Assembly: GCA_018228665.1 (NCBI GenBank) | Contig: CP073692.1 | Span: 1-64,000, forward strand | From: Faecalicatena sp. Marseille-Q4148 | GTDB taxonomy: Bacteria > Bacillota > Clostridia > Lachnospirales > Lachnospiraceae | DNA: 64,000 bases | Reading direction: 5' to 3' | In this document: in pieces, positions 41,101-50,008 of the stretch | Position numbering within the stretch: the first letter of the stretch is position 1 | How the letters are laid out: every line of letters starts with the position of its first letter | Made by a program: the position numbers and the translations under genes | Notes under the pieces: generated by a model | Seen by the model: only the letters and a program-made list of their open reading frames with translations | Databases searched by the model: none | What the model was told of the DNA's origin: nothing

Positions 41101-41129
41101 TTTACGGAAAAGAAAGCCCCATGTATAAT
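41101..41129 (+). promoter_or_regulatory. Promoter of clpX
   Basis: -35 TTTACG (41101-41106), 17-bp spacer, -10 TATAAT (41124-41129), 32 nt before the clpX start codon. Confidence 0.75.
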
Positions 41130-41161
41130 GAAAGCATACATAAGAAGGGTAGGTTATAGAA

Positions 41162-42586
41162 ATGTCAGATAATGTATATACAGATGAAATAGAGGAAGTC
41201 ACGACAGAGAGTACGGAGGGGAATTCTTCAGATCAGAAGGAGACAAAGGAGTACGAGAAGTTTTGTGCACTTTGCCACCGTCCGGAAAGTGTGGCAGGAA
41301 AGATGATTGAACTGCCAACGAAGATGTATGTCTGCCAGGACTGTATGCAAAAAGGGTTTGACATGATGAATAAGGGCGGATTTGATTACAGCCAGTTAAT
41401 GAATATGCCTGGCGTACAGATCCTGAATATGTCTGATTTTGAAAATATGATGCCGAAGCAACAGCAGATAAAGAAAAAACAGCCGGATGAGAAGCGGGAA
41501 CCTGTATTTGATATTCACAATATTCCGGCTCCGCATAAGATCAAAGCACAGCTTGATGAGTATGTAGTTGGACAGGAATATGCAAAGAAAGCGATTTCTG
41601 TTGCAGTATATAACCATTATAAGCGTGTAGCGTTGGACCCGACAGATGAGATCGAGATTGAGAAATCTAATATGTTGATGATCGGACCGACAGGAAGCGG
41701 TAAAACATACCTTGTAAAGACACTCGCAAGACTTCTGGATGTTCCGCTTGCAATTACGGATGCCACTTCACTTACAGAAGCAGGATATATCGGCGATGAT
41801 ATTGAAAGTGTAGTATCGAAGTTATTGGCAGCTGCGGACAATGATGTGGATCGTGCAGAACAGGGAATTATTTTCATTGATGAGATTGATAAGATTGCAA
41901 AGAAGCGCAATACAAGTCAGAGAGATGTCAGCGGAGAATCTGTGCAGCAGGGAATGCTGAAGCTTCTGGAAGGAGCAGAGGTGGAAGTTCCTGTTGGAGC
42001 GAACAGTAAGAATGCAATGGTGCCTCTGACTACGATTAATACAAAGAACATTTTATTTATCTGTGGCGGAGCGTTCCCGGATCTTGAGCAGATCATCAAA
42101 GAGCGTCTGACAAAGAAATCCTCCATTGGATTTATTGCAGATTTGAAAGATAAATATGACAATGAGAAGGATCTGATCTCAAAGGTTGAAGTGGAAGATC
42201 TTCGCAGCTTTGGAATGATTCCGGAATTTCTTGGTCGTCTTCCGATTGTATTCACGCTAAAAGGTCTTGACGAGGATATGCTTGTAAAGATTTTGAGAGA
42301 ACCAAAGAATGCAATTTTGAAACAGTATCAGAAATTGCTGGAATTGGATGAAGTAAAACTTACATTCGAAGATGAGGCGCTTCATGCGATTGCACAGAAG
42401 GCGATGAAGAAAGATACAGGAGCCCGTGCGCTGCGTGCCATCATTGAAGAATTTATGTTAGATATTATGTATGAGATTCCGAAAGATGATAGTATCGGAG
42501 AAGTTACGATTACAAAAGCTTATATCGAAGGAACCGGAGGACCAATCATTACGCTGCGTGGTCAGGACAGACTGACCTGCCATTAG
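41162..42586 (+). CDS. clpX: ClpX ATPase subunit
   Basis: The 474-residue AAA+ protein has an N-terminal zinc-binding domain (CALCHRPESVAGK ... VCQDC, about residues 37-65), Walker A GPTGSGKT near 175-182, the GYIGDDIE pore-loop region, Walker B IIFIDEIDKIA and sensor motifs with GMIPEFLGRLPIVF. It unfolds tagged proteins for ClpP. It is ~50 residues longer than common ClpX because of an acidic N-terminal extension and a Gln/Lys-rich linker after the zinc domain. No clpP is adjacent. Confidence 0.92.
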   Translation: MSDNVYTDEIEEVTTESTEGNSSDQKETKEYEKFCALCHRPESVAGKMIELPTKMYVCQDCMQKGFDMMNKGGFDYSQLMNMPGVQILNMSDFENMMPKQQQIKKKQPDEKREPVFDIHNIPAPHKIKAQLDEYVVGQEYAKKAISVAVYNHYKRVALDPTDEIEIEKSNMLMIGPTGSGKTYLVKTLARLLDVPLAITDATSLTEAGYIGDDIESVVSKLLAAADNDVDRAEQGIIFIDEIDKIAKKRNTSQRDVSGESVQQGMLKLLEGAEVEVPVGANSKNAMVPLTTINTKNILFICGGAFPDLEQIIKERLTKKSSIGFIADLKDKYDNEKDLISKVEVEDLRSFGMIPEFLGRLPIVFTLKGLDEDMLVKILREPKNAILKQYQKLLELDEVKLTFEDEALHAIAQKAMKKDTGARALRAIIEEFMLDIMYEIPKDDSIGEVTITKAYIEGTGGPIITLRGQDRLTCH

Positions 42587-42601
42587 GAAGGAGAAGGAAG
42601 T

Positions 42602-43162
42602 ATGAAATTTAGTTGGGATGACGTGGAACAGTTAGGAAAAAGAGTTGCAGATACACTTTATGATGCAGCAGATACTGTCGGAAAGAAGACGGGAGAAGTT
42701 GTAGAGACACAGAAACTGAAGAATCAGATCTATACAATGCGCCGTGAGAATGCCAAAGACTGGCTTGAGATGGGAAGAAGTCTCTATGAAGCTTATAAAA
42801 ATGGCGAAGCACATTCAGAAGACTTCCATGAGATTTGTGAGAAGATCCGAGAGCGGGAAGAAGAAATCCTTGCATGTGAGAAGAAAGTGTCCGAAATGAA
42901 GGGAGAGGCACGGTGTGCAAATTGTCACGAGGCTGTTCAAAAAGGAATGAATTTCTGCCCATTCTGTGGTACAAAGGTAGAGACAGAAGAAGATATCTTT
43001 GAAGAAGAAGACACTACAGAAGAAACGATTGCGGAAGAAGAAGCGGCTGCGGCAGAGGAAGAGATCTTCGAAGAAGAGAATTTGGAAGAGATTCGGGCAG
43101 CATATGAGCAGTCACTGGCTGATGAGGTTTCTGCTTTAGACGGCAAAGAAGGAGATTTGTAA
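42602..43162 (+). CDS. Zinc-ribbon protein with acidic tail
   Basis: The 186-residue protein has an amphipathic helical start (DDVEQLGKRVADTLYDAADT), a coiled-coil middle, a zinc ribbon with CANC and CPFC (about residues 101-120) and a very Glu-rich tail. It is a soluble protein of unknown function found in Lachnospiraceae. GGAAGGAG lies just upstream; it ends where the LspA-like gene begins. Confidence 0.75.
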   Translation: MKFSWDDVEQLGKRVADTLYDAADTVGKKTGEVVETQKLKNQIYTMRRENAKDWLEMGRSLYEAYKNGEAHSEDFHEICEKIREREEEILACEKKVSEMKGEARCANCHEAVQKGMNFCPFCGTKVETEEDIFEEEDTTEETIAEEEAAAAEEEIFEEENLEEIRAAYEQSLADEVSALDGKEGDL

Positions 43163-43633
43163 ATGAAACCGGGGAAATGGATGACAGCATCTTTATCCCT
43201 GAGTCTGATAGATCAATATGTGAAAGAACAGGTAGAAGAGCGATTCTGCGCCGGTGATGAGAAGAAAATTGCCGGCAGCAGAATCGTTTGGCGCAGAGTG
43301 GAGAACAGAGGATTTGCATTAAATCTTTTAGATGCCAGGCCGGAACTGGTCCAGAAAAGTTCACTGGCGGCAGTTCTGCTCAGCGGAGCATACAGCGGCG
43401 CTGTATTTTTAAGAAAAGGTCATTTCTTTCAAAAGACAGGAGCGATGCTCCTGCTTGGCGGCGCGCTCAGCAATCTGTATGACAGAATCTGGCGGGGATA
43501 TGTTGTGGATTATATTGGATTTCAGACTAGATGGAAGAAGCTGACAGAGATTACATATAATTTCGGTGATTTTTTTATCTTTTCCGGAATGGGTATGCTT
43601 CTGGCATCCTGTCTGAAGGAAAAAAAGAAATGA
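43163..43633 (+). CDS. LspA-like (signal peptidase II family) membrane protein
   Basis: The 156-residue protein keeps the lipoprotein signal peptidase plan: VENRGFALNLL (usual N-x-G-x-A-F), GGALSNLYDRIWRGYVVDYI with the first catalytic Asp, and YNFGDFFIFSG with the second. Four membrane segments are plausible, though the first is weak. It would remove signal peptides from lipoproteins. It is more diverged than a housekeeping LspA, so it may be a second, specialised copy working on the neighbouring TlpA-type protein; that is inference. The ATG abuts the previous stop. Confidence 0.75.
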   Translation: MKPGKWMTASLSLSLIDQYVKEQVEERFCAGDEKKIAGSRIVWRRVENRGFALNLLDARPELVQKSSLAAVLLSGAYSGAVFLRKGHFFQKTGAMLLLGGALSNLYDRIWRGYVVDYIGFQTRWKKLTEITYNFGDFFIFSGMGMLLASCLKEKKK

Positions 43634-43646
43634 TAAGAGGTTAGAA

Positions 43647-44252
43647 ATGGAAAAAAAGAATAAAATCATTCTAATAGGATGTATTATATGTGTGTGTGTT
43701 GCTGCGGCAGTCATGGTGTTTGTGAATCAGGATGCAAAAAAAGCTGAAGAAGGAAAGCGTCTTCCTGGTACAACGAAAGAAGCTGTGAAACCTTTTGGAG
43801 AATTTGAAGTAACCGATTTGGATGGAAAAAAGGTAGATAAAAGTATTTTCCAGGAAGCAGATGTGACAATGGTTAATGTCTGGGCAACTTTTTGCAATCC
43901 ATGTCTGGAGGAAATGCCATATCTGGCAGAACTAAGCAAAGAGTATGACAGCAAGAATGTACAGATTATCGGACTTTGCCTTGATACCATTCAGCCGGAT
44001 GGAAAGATAAATGAGGAAAATGTTTCGCTCGCCAAAGAAGCAGTGGCGGCAACGGGGGCAGATTATCTGCATTTGATTCCAAGTATGGAGCTGTATGTTG
44101 GATTGTATGAATATGTGCCGGGAGTTCCGACAACCTTTTTTGTAGATCAGGAGGGAAAACTTCTCGGAGAGACGGTAACCGGTGCAAAAAGTAAAGAAGA
44201 CTGGGCAGCGCTTCTTGAAGAGAAGCTTGCAATGATACAGGGGGAAAAATAA
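43647..44252 (+). CDS. Membrane-anchored TlpA-type thioredoxin
   Basis: The 201-residue protein has an N-terminal membrane segment (about residues 7-26), a short spacer, and an AhpC/TSA-thioredoxin fold with the active site CNPC in VWATFCNPCLEEMPYL and cis-Pro in GVPTTFFVD. It acts outside the membrane as a thiol-disulfide reductant or oxidant. It is followed by a CXXC mini-protein and a polyferredoxin that could feed it electrons. Confidence 0.9.
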   Translation: MEKKNKIILIGCIICVCVAAAVMVFVNQDAKKAEEGKRLPGTTKEAVKPFGEFEVTDLDGKKVDKSIFQEADVTMVNVWATFCNPCLEEMPYLAELSKEYDSKNVQIIGLCLDTIQPDGKINEENVSLAKEAVAATGADYLHLIPSMELYVGLYEYVPGVPTTFFVDQEGKLLGETVTGAKSKEDWAALLEEKLAMIQGEK

Positions 44253-44399
44253 ATGCCGGAGCGTAGAAGAAAATTTGCAGGCAAAGTCGTGGTTGCAGTC
44301 GGAGTATTGCTGATTCTGTTTGGCATCTGGAAGGGAGAGCCGGATACGGTGTGGAACAAGGCTGCGAATATTTGTATGGAGTGTATTGGAATTGGATAA
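44253..44399 (+). CDS. CD1871A-like CXXC mini-protein
   Basis: This 48-residue ORF (MPERRRKFAGKVVVAVGVLL ... KAANICMECIGIG) has one membrane segment and a C-terminal CMEC motif. The IC-x-EC-IGIG ending is the mark of CD1871A-family CXXC proteins. It lies exactly between the TlpA-type gene and the polyferredoxin gene, touching the former and overlapping the latter by 8 nt. A role passing electrons or thiols between the two is likely but unproven. Confidence 0.85.
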   Translation: MPERRRKFAGKVVVAVGVLLILFGIWKGEPDTVWNKAANICMECIGIG

Positions 44400-45282
44400 G
44401 AAAGAAAAAAAGCATCAAAGAAATTATCGACTGTGGTTTCAGGCAGCATGGGCAGCAATTACTAACGGATATGCGGCAGGATTTTTGAAAGGAAGAATTT
44501 TTACCGGAACATCAAAGGCAATCTGTGTACCTGGGTTAAACTGTTATTCCTGTCCGGGAGCGCTGGGAGCCTGTCCGATCGGAGCGCTGCAGGCGGTGCT
44601 TGGAAGCCGCGGCTTTAAGGTGTCCAGCTATGTATTTGGAATCTTAATGGTATTTGGAGCGGTTTTCGGACGGTTTATCTGTGGGTGGATGTGTCCGTTC
44701 GGTCTTGTGCAAGACCTTCTTTATAAGATTCCGATTTTCCGAAAACAAAAAAACATGCCGAAAGATGCATTGCTTCGGAAACTAAAATATATCATTCTCC
44801 TTTTGTTTGTGATACTGCTTCCATCATTGGCAGTAAATGTGGTAGGGCAGGGCGATCCCTGGTTTTGTAAATACATTTGTCCGTCAGGAACATTACTGGC
44901 GGGAATTCCGCTCATCAGTACCAATCCTCTTTTGCGAAGTGCAGTTGGCTTCTTATTTAGTTGGAAAATGTTGGTGCTTTTGATCATTTTATTTTTGTCC
45001 GTAAAGTATTACAGACCATTTTGTAAGTATCTTTGTCCCCTCGGAGCAGTTTATGGCGCCTTTCATCCAATTGCATTTTACCGTTTAAAGATTGATGAAG
45101 GAAAATGCGTAGGATGCGGCGCCTGTGTCAGAACGTGTCCAATGGGAGTAGATGTAATCAATCATCCAAACAGTATGGAATGTATTCGGTGCGGTGAATG
45201 TATGAAAGCATGTCCTACCAATGCGATTCAGTCTACGATGTCTGAACTTAGGAAAAAAAGTCCTGAATCTGTTTCAAAATAA
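44392..45282 (+). CDS. Membrane polyferredoxin (NapH/MauN-like)
   Basis: The protein has four or five membrane segments and six Cys-rich sites: CYSCPGALGACPIGA, CGWMCPFGLVQ, CKYICPSG, CKYLCPLGA, and two 4Fe-4S motifs CVGCGACVRTCPMG and CIRCGECMKACP near the C-terminus. It transfers electrons across or at the membrane. The start is probably TTG at 44392, inside the 3' end of the CXXC mini-gene; no ATG fits. With the TlpA-type protein and the CXXC peptide it forms an extracytoplasmic reducing chain, which is inference. The 3' end overlaps the convergent dehydrogenase gene by 35 nt. Confidence 0.88.
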   Translation: MDKKEKKHQRNYRLWFQAAWAAITNGYAAGFLKGRIFTGTSKAICVPGLNCYSCPGALGACPIGALQAVLGSRGFKVSSYVFGILMVFGAVFGRFICGWMCPFGLVQDLLYKIPIFRKQKNMPKDALLRKLKYIILLLFVILLPSLAVNVVGQGDPWFCKYICPSGTLLAGIPLISTNPLLRSAVGFLFSWKMLVLLIILFLSVKYYRPFCKYLCPLGAVYGAFHPIAFYRLKIDEGKCVGCGACVRTCPMGVDVINHPNSMECIRCGECMKACPTNAIQSTMSELRKKSPESVSK

Positions 45283-46180
45283 TCTGCATCAGCCTTTGGC
45301 GGGCTTCCACGCTTGCCCAGGCGATGTGCGGCGTAATCAAAAGCCGTCTGCTGTCCTTGATTGGAAGGAGCGGGCTGTCCGGGCTCATTGGCTCGGCGGC
45401 AAGCACATCCAATCCTGCGGCAGCTATTTTATTGTTTTTCAGCGCCTCTGCAAGTGCTTCTTCGCAAACAATCGGACCTCTTCCAAGATTCAGGAAGATG
45501 CAGTTTGGCTTCATTTTAGAAAAGGCATCCGCATCGATCAGTCCTTCTGTAAAATCTGTCAGAGGTGCATGGACAGAAATGATGTCGGACTGAGTTAGGA
45601 GTGTGTCAAGCGGTACTTGTGCGTATCCTTCCTGTGCCGGTGCGCCGGAAGGAGAAGTATAGATGACAGTTGCTCCGAAAGCGCTGGCAATCTCACTGAC
45701 TCTTCGTCCGATATTGCCAAGTCCGATGATTCCCCATGTCATAGAATGGAGTTCGTGAAAATGTTCGGCAAAATGCGTAAACATCTTGTCATTGACATAT
45801 CGCTCCTGTTTTACATAAGTGTCGTAATAGCTTAATTTCTCCAGAAGGTAGAACAGCATTGCAAATGTGTGCTGTGCAACACTTTCCGTAGAATAGCCGG
45901 CCACATTGCGCCATGCAATGCCGCGGGAGTCGAGATAGTCTTTGTCAAGATTATTTGTTCCTGTAGCGGTGACACAGACAAGTTTCAGATGTCTGGCAGT
46001 TCCGATCGTCTTTTCATTGATCGTAACTTTATTCAGAATGATAACATCTGCATCTCTGACACGGTCCGGGACTTCTTCCGGAGAAGAAAAGTCATATTTT
46101 ATTACTTCACCAAGTGCTTTGTATCCGGACAGGTCAATATCTTCGCCGATGGATTTTGCATCCAAAAATACAATTTTCAT
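45248..46180 (-). CDS. D-isomer-specific 2-hydroxyacid dehydrogenase
   Basis: The 310-residue enzyme has the substrate-domain TATGTNNLD region, the NAD-binding motif GIIGLGNIGRRV with the following Tyr/Thr stretch, the catalytic Arg in LGRGPIV, Glu in DVLAAEPM and His in TPHIAWAS. Its sequence suggests the glycerate dehydrogenase/hydroxypyruvate reductase branch, but substrate cannot be fixed from sequence. AAGGAGG lies 8 nt upstream. It is convergent with the polyferredoxin gene. Confidence 0.92.
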   Translation of the reverse strand: MKIVFLDAKSIGEDIDLSGYKALGEVIKYDFSSPEEVPDRVRDADVIILNKVTINEKTIGTARHLKLVCVTATGTNNLDKDYLDSRGIAWRNVAGYSTESVAQHTFAMLFYLLEKLSYYDTYVKQERYVNDKMFTHFAEHFHELHSMTWGIIGLGNIGRRVSEIASAFGATVIYTSPSGAPAQEGYAQVPLDTLLTQSDIISVHAPLTDFTEGLIDADAFSKMKPNCIFLNLGRGPIVCEEALAEALKNNKIAAAGLDVLAAEPMSPDSPLLPIKDSRRLLITPHIAWASVEARQRLMQIILKQIQDFFS

Positions 46181-46257
46181 TTGAATCCCTCCTTATATTT
46201 AATTGCGGTAATATAGAAAAAGTATAGCATACCAAAGGATACTTGTATATCTTTGGA

Positions 46258-46286
46258 TTGCAAAGTAAAATATGGTATAGTAAAAT
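46258..46286 (+). promoter_or_regulatory. Promoter of the nudC gene
   Basis: -35 TTGCAA (46258-46263), 17-bp spacer, -10 TAAAAT (46281-46286), 36 nt before the chosen start codon. Confidence 0.65.
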
Positions 46287-46322
46287 AAATCGGAAGAAAA
46301 AAGAAATCAGGTGAAGGATAAA

Positions 46323-47186
46323 ATGATACAGGATATTATGCCGCATCATTTCGACAATCAATATATTCCGCAAAAACCAAAAGAGGAAAGCTTTGTGCTG
46401 TTGTATGATGAAGGAAAAACACTTATTCGGAAAGAAAATGAAAATATCTCTTTTGTAACAATCAAAGAGGCAAAAGGGGTTCTGAAAGTGAGAGAATTAC
46501 AGTGGACATATTTATTTTCCATTGATCAAATGCGCTTTTATCTTCTTTCCGAGGAACAGGAGAAGATACTTTGCAGAAAGCTTCTGGAACGGAAACAATG
46601 TCAGGCAGAGTATATGACATTTTTTCGTACAGCGAAACCGCAACATATGGCATTTGCTGCTGTGACAGGAGATCAGATCCACCGTTGGTACAGAAGCCGC
46701 GTATTCTGCGGAAGATGCGGAAAGAAAATGATGCATGATGAGAAAGAAAGACTCATGCGCTGCCCGGACTGCGGACAGATGGAATATCCGAAAATCTGTC
46801 CGGCGGTAATCGTAGGAGTTACGGATCATGACCGGATCGTATTAACGAAATATGCCGGACGCGCTTATAAAAAATACGCGTTAATCGCAGGTTTTGCAGA
46901 AACCGGAGAAACGATTGAGGATACCGTACGCAGGGAAGTCAAAGAAGAAGTAGGATTGCATGTGAAAAATATACGGTTTTATAAAAGTCAGCCGTGGTCT
47001 TTTTCAGATACGCTGCTCATGGGATTCTTCTGTGAGCTGGATGGCTCTGATAAAATAAAAATGGATGAAGAAGAGTTAGCTGTTGCACAGTGGTGCAATC
47101 GGGAAGAGGTTCCGGTGCAGGAAGAGGATATCAGTCTGACAAGTGAGATGATGTGCATATTCCGGCAGGGAAGAGAAAAACAGTGA
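46323..47186 (+). CDS. nudC: NAD(+) pyrophosphatase NudC
   Basis: The 287-residue protein has a zinc ribbon (CGRCGKKMMHDEKERLMRCP, then CG), the Nudix box GFAETGETIEDTVRREVKEEVG and the SQPWSFSDTLLMGF motif that marks NADH pyrophosphatases. It hydrolyses NAD(H), and in relatives removes NAD caps from RNA. ATG 46323 was chosen; a GTG four codons upstream is also possible. Confidence 0.92.
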   Translation: MIQDIMPHHFDNQYIPQKPKEESFVLLYDEGKTLIRKENENISFVTIKEAKGVLKVRELQWTYLFSIDQMRFYLLSEEQEKILCRKLLERKQCQAEYMTFFRTAKPQHMAFAAVTGDQIHRWYRSRVFCGRCGKKMMHDEKERLMRCPDCGQMEYPKICPAVIVGVTDHDRIVLTKYAGRAYKKYALIAGFAETGETIEDTVRREVKEEVGLHVKNIRFYKSQPWSFSDTLLMGFFCELDGSDKIKMDEEELAVAQWCNREEVPVQEEDISLTSEMMCIFRQGREKQ

Positions 47187-47346
47187 TTGACAACTCCCTA
47201 TATAAAATATATACTGAAATAGGAGAAGAGCATTTGCGATTATATTTATATAGTTGTTAAATGCTCTTTTTTTGGTTTTATCTGAGCTTTTGGTATATCA
47301 ACGAATGCCCGGAAGAAATAAAGAAAGTTTACAGGAGGCTGCAGGT

Positions 47347-48210
47347 ATGGAAAAAATAAAAAAGCTGAATTGGAAACAGCTGGGAATGGACGTGCTGGTA
47401 GATATTGTAGGAGGGATTTTGATCGCAATCGGAGTTTATAACTTTGCATCTGCGGCGGAATTTCCAATGGCAGGATTATCTGGAATTGCATTAATCTTTT
47501 ATTATTTATTTGGGACACCAATCGGTGTGGTTTCAATGCTTTTAAATATTCCGATTGCAATCTTTTGCTATAAGATTCTGGGACGGGATTTCTTTATCCG
47601 CTCCATCAAATCAATTATTATTACCTCTTTTATTATGGATGAGATTGCACCGTTATTTCCATTATACGAAGGAGACAGACTTCTGGCGGCAATCTGTACG
47701 GGAGTAATTTCCGGTTTGGGATATGCTTTGATTTATATGCGAAATTCCTCTACCGGTGGAGCAGATTTCATTATGATGTCTATTAAAGCAAAAAAACCAC
47801 ATTTATCTCTTGGAAAAATTGTATTTATTATGGATGCAGTGATTATTGCAGCCGGGGCATTTATTTATAAGGAAGTAGATGGAATTATTTATGGAATGAT
47901 TGTTACTTATCTTTTATCCTTTGTAGTAGATAAGGTAATGTACGGGATTGATGCCGGCAAACTTACCATGATTGTAACCGAGAAAGGCGATGAAGTGGCT
48001 CAGGCGATTGATAACATTTCAGGCAGAGGTTCCACATTGCTTCGCGGTGTGGGAAGCTATTCGAAAGAGGAGAAACAAGTTGTCATGTGTGCCTGCAACA
48101 ACAAACAAATGTATGCGATTCGTCAGGCGGCAAAGAGAATAGACGAAAAGTCATTTATCGTGATTATGGAATCCAATGAAGTTGTAGGAGAAGGATTTAA
48201 AGAGGATTAA
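47347..48210 (+). CDS. YitT-family membrane protein
   Basis: The 287-residue protein has five or six membrane segments (from DVLVDIVGGILIAIGVYNFA to GIIYGMIVTYLLSFVV) and a C-terminal DUF2179 domain (GKLTMIVTEKGDEVAQAIDN). It matches the YitT family of unknown function. ACAGGAGG lies upstream of ATG 47347. A shared bidirectional terminator separates it from the convergent DUF4364 gene. Confidence 0.92.
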   Translation: MEKIKKLNWKQLGMDVLVDIVGGILIAIGVYNFASAAEFPMAGLSGIALIFYYLFGTPIGVVSMLLNIPIAIFCYKILGRDFFIRSIKSIIITSFIMDEIAPLFPLYEGDRLLAAICTGVISGLGYALIYMRNSSTGGADFIMMSIKAKKPHLSLGKIVFIMDAVIIAAGAFIYKEVDGIIYGMIVTYLLSFVVDKVMYGIDAGKLTMIVTEKGDEVAQAIDNISGRGSTLLRGVGSYSKEEKQVVMCACNNKQMYAIRQAAKRIDEKSFIVIMESNEVVGEGFKED

Positions 48211-48225
48211 TTTCAGAAGTAAAAG

Positions 48226-48283
48226 AAAAATCTGTCTGTCAGAACATATCTCGGGATATGAAACTGACAGGCAGATTTTTTTT
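48226..48283. terminator. Bidirectional terminator between yitT-like and DUF4364 genes
   Basis: AAAAATCTGTCTGTCAG and CTGACAGGCAGATTTTT pair almost perfectly, with A- and T-runs on both sides, so it can stop transcription in both directions. Confidence 0.88.
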
Positions 48284-48794
48284 AAAGAAGCAGACTCATA
48301 ACAGTCGCATAGACTTCAGGATTTTTGGTGGACCAGTTGGTAGAGATAGTAATCGCCTCTTTTTCTGTTGGAACAGTTAAGGTCAGATCAATCAACGGGA
48401 TTTCATTCTCCAGTACCTGACAGCGAACAGAATATTCCTGGTGGTTATTTTTATAATAATCAGCCTTTACAGAAACTTCGTTTTTCAGATCGTATTTCTT
48501 TTCCCGCAGAAATGTATCGATATCATCGAGAATTGCAGGCGGGATTTTGGATTTGAAGAACTGTATTGTCTCCATGCCGGAATCTGTCAGATGATACAAA
48601 GTGCGGTTATGCGCCTGTTCTTCGTAGAGAAAACCGGTATCGACCATCTCAGAAATTGCCTGCTGCAGTTTGAAATAGTTTGTGTAGCCCTTATCCAGAA
48701 TAAATTCGGAAATTTGACCATTGGTTAATGGGAAATCAATTTTTTGCAGCATTTGAAGAATAATCAGTTTGTAAAGTGCCAGTGTTTCAGACAT
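48282..48794 (-). CDS. DUF4364-family protein (winged-helix-like)
   Basis: A 170-residue soluble protein (MSETLALYKLIILQMLQKID ... NGQISEFILDKGYTNYFKLQ) whose first half looks like a winged helix, so a DNA-binding role is possible. The family is almost restricted to Clostridia. GGAGG lies 8 nt upstream. It is co-oriented with the radical SAM gene 21 nt upstream. Confidence 0.85.
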   Translation of the reverse strand: MSETLALYKLIILQMLQKIDFPLTNGQISEFILDKGYTNYFKLQQAISEMVDTGFLYEEQAHNRTLYHLTDSGMETIQFFKSKIPPAILDDIDTFLREKKYDLKNEVSVKADYYKNNHQEYSVRCQVLENEIPLIDLTLTVPTEKEAITISTNWSTKNPEVYATVMSLLL

Positions 48795-48815
48795 TGAGGA
48801 ATCCTCCTTTATGAT

Positions 48816-49757
48816 TTATGAAATAAATTTATCATCTTCTGTATATTTACCCTGCCAGATATCATGTTCTTTAAAATATCGGGCAGTCTGATTCAGTACA
48901 TTTCGCTTATCAGAAGTCCAGAGAGGGGCGATCAGAAGGGATTTTGGTCCGTCACCGGTAATGCGGTGAATAACGATATCCGGTCGCAATGTGCAGATAC
49001 ACGCTCCAAGAAGTTCCAGGTATTCTTCCAGAGAAGGAAGAGGAAAAGGATGCTGTTCGTAATAGGATGCGAGATCTGTATGTTTCAGAATATGAAGGAG
49101 CTGAAGCTTGATTCCCTGAATGTCCTGAGTGTTCAGATAGCGGATTGTGTCAAGCATCTGTGAGGGAGTTTCGCCCGGAAGAAATAAAATCGTATGGACG
49201 ATGACCTCAATGCCGGCTTTGCGAAGCCGTGTGACAGCGTCTTCGAAAACAGAGAGAGGATAACCGCGGCGGATGAAATCAGCGCTTTTTGGATGGATCG
49301 TCTGGAGACCAAGTTCCACCCAGACAGGTTTTTGAAGGTTGAGTTCTGTAAGCAGTTCAATTACATCTTCTCCGAGGCAATCCGGCCTTGTAGCAATGGA
49401 GAGCACGCAGACTTCCGGATCAGAAACAGCTTCTTCAAATAACTGCCGGAGATGTTGGACTGGCGCGTAGGTATTCGTATATGCCTGAAAGTAGGCAATA
49501 TAGGAATGACCGTTGTATTTTTCTGAAAGGGAGGCTTTGCCGAGAGCCAGCTGCTCTCTGATGGAGAGGGCACGGTCACCCGCGAAGTCACCGGAGCCGC
49601 CTTCGCTGCAAAAGATACATCCGCGGCTGCCGCACGTACCGTCCCGGTTTGGACATGTCATGCCGCCGTCAAGAGCAATCTTGTAAAGTTTTCTGCCATA
49701 ATGCTGTTTTAAATAATAGTTTAAAGAATAGTAGCGTTTATCATCCCAAAATCTCAT
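48816..49757 (-). CDS. TIGR01212-family radical SAM protein
   Basis: The 313-residue protein has an N-terminal Cys cluster (LDGGMTCPNRDGTCGSRGCI, then FC) holding the radical SAM iron-sulfur cluster, plus the FQAYTNTYAPV, RPDCLGEDVIELL and VELGLQTIH motifs. It matches the YhcC/TIGR01212 group; its substrate is not established. It is transcribed away from rho. Confidence 0.9.
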   Translation of the reverse strand: MRFWDDKRYYSLNYYLKQHYGRKLYKIALDGGMTCPNRDGTCGSRGCIFCSEGGSGDFAGDRALSIREQLALGKASLSEKYNGHSYIAYFQAYTNTYAPVQHLRQLFEEAVSDPEVCVLSIATRPDCLGEDVIELLTELNLQKPVWVELGLQTIHPKSADFIRRGYPLSVFEDAVTRLRKAGIEVIVHTILFLPGETPSQMLDTIRYLNTQDIQGIKLQLLHILKHTDLASYYEQHPFPLPSLEEYLELLGACICTLRPDIVIHRITGDGPKSLLIAPLWTSDKRNVLNQTARYFKEHDIWQGKYTEDDKFIS

Positions 49758-49880
49758 AAGGTATCTGCTCGGCTTTCTTGTGTTGTTGAAAAACTGCGGT
49801 CAGGCTGATCGCATCACTTTCATTTATCATAACATTGATAATACATGAAATCAATGTCCGAAAAATAAAAATAAAAGGGC

Positions 49881-49909
49881 TTTCTATTTTAAAAAAAATG
49901 GTATATAAT
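49881..49909 (+). promoter_or_regulatory. Probable promoter of rho
   Basis: -10 TATAAT (49904-49909) with a weak -35 TTTCTA at 17 bp, followed by a ~100-nt leader before the rho start codon. The long leader may take part in Rho autoregulation. Confidence 0.5.
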
Positions 49910-50008
49910 TACAGCATAGATCATATTTGCCGGTTCGGCAGGAATCCCACATGGTAAGTAATAACTAAATAAAAGAAAAGATATCAGTCATTCAGAAGGG
50001 AGAATTCA

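Noticed and set aside
45221..46216. Plus-strand frames opposite the 2-hydroxyacid dehydrogenase gene
   Set aside because: The minus strand has complete catalytic motifs and an AAGGAGG start; the plus frames are mirrors.
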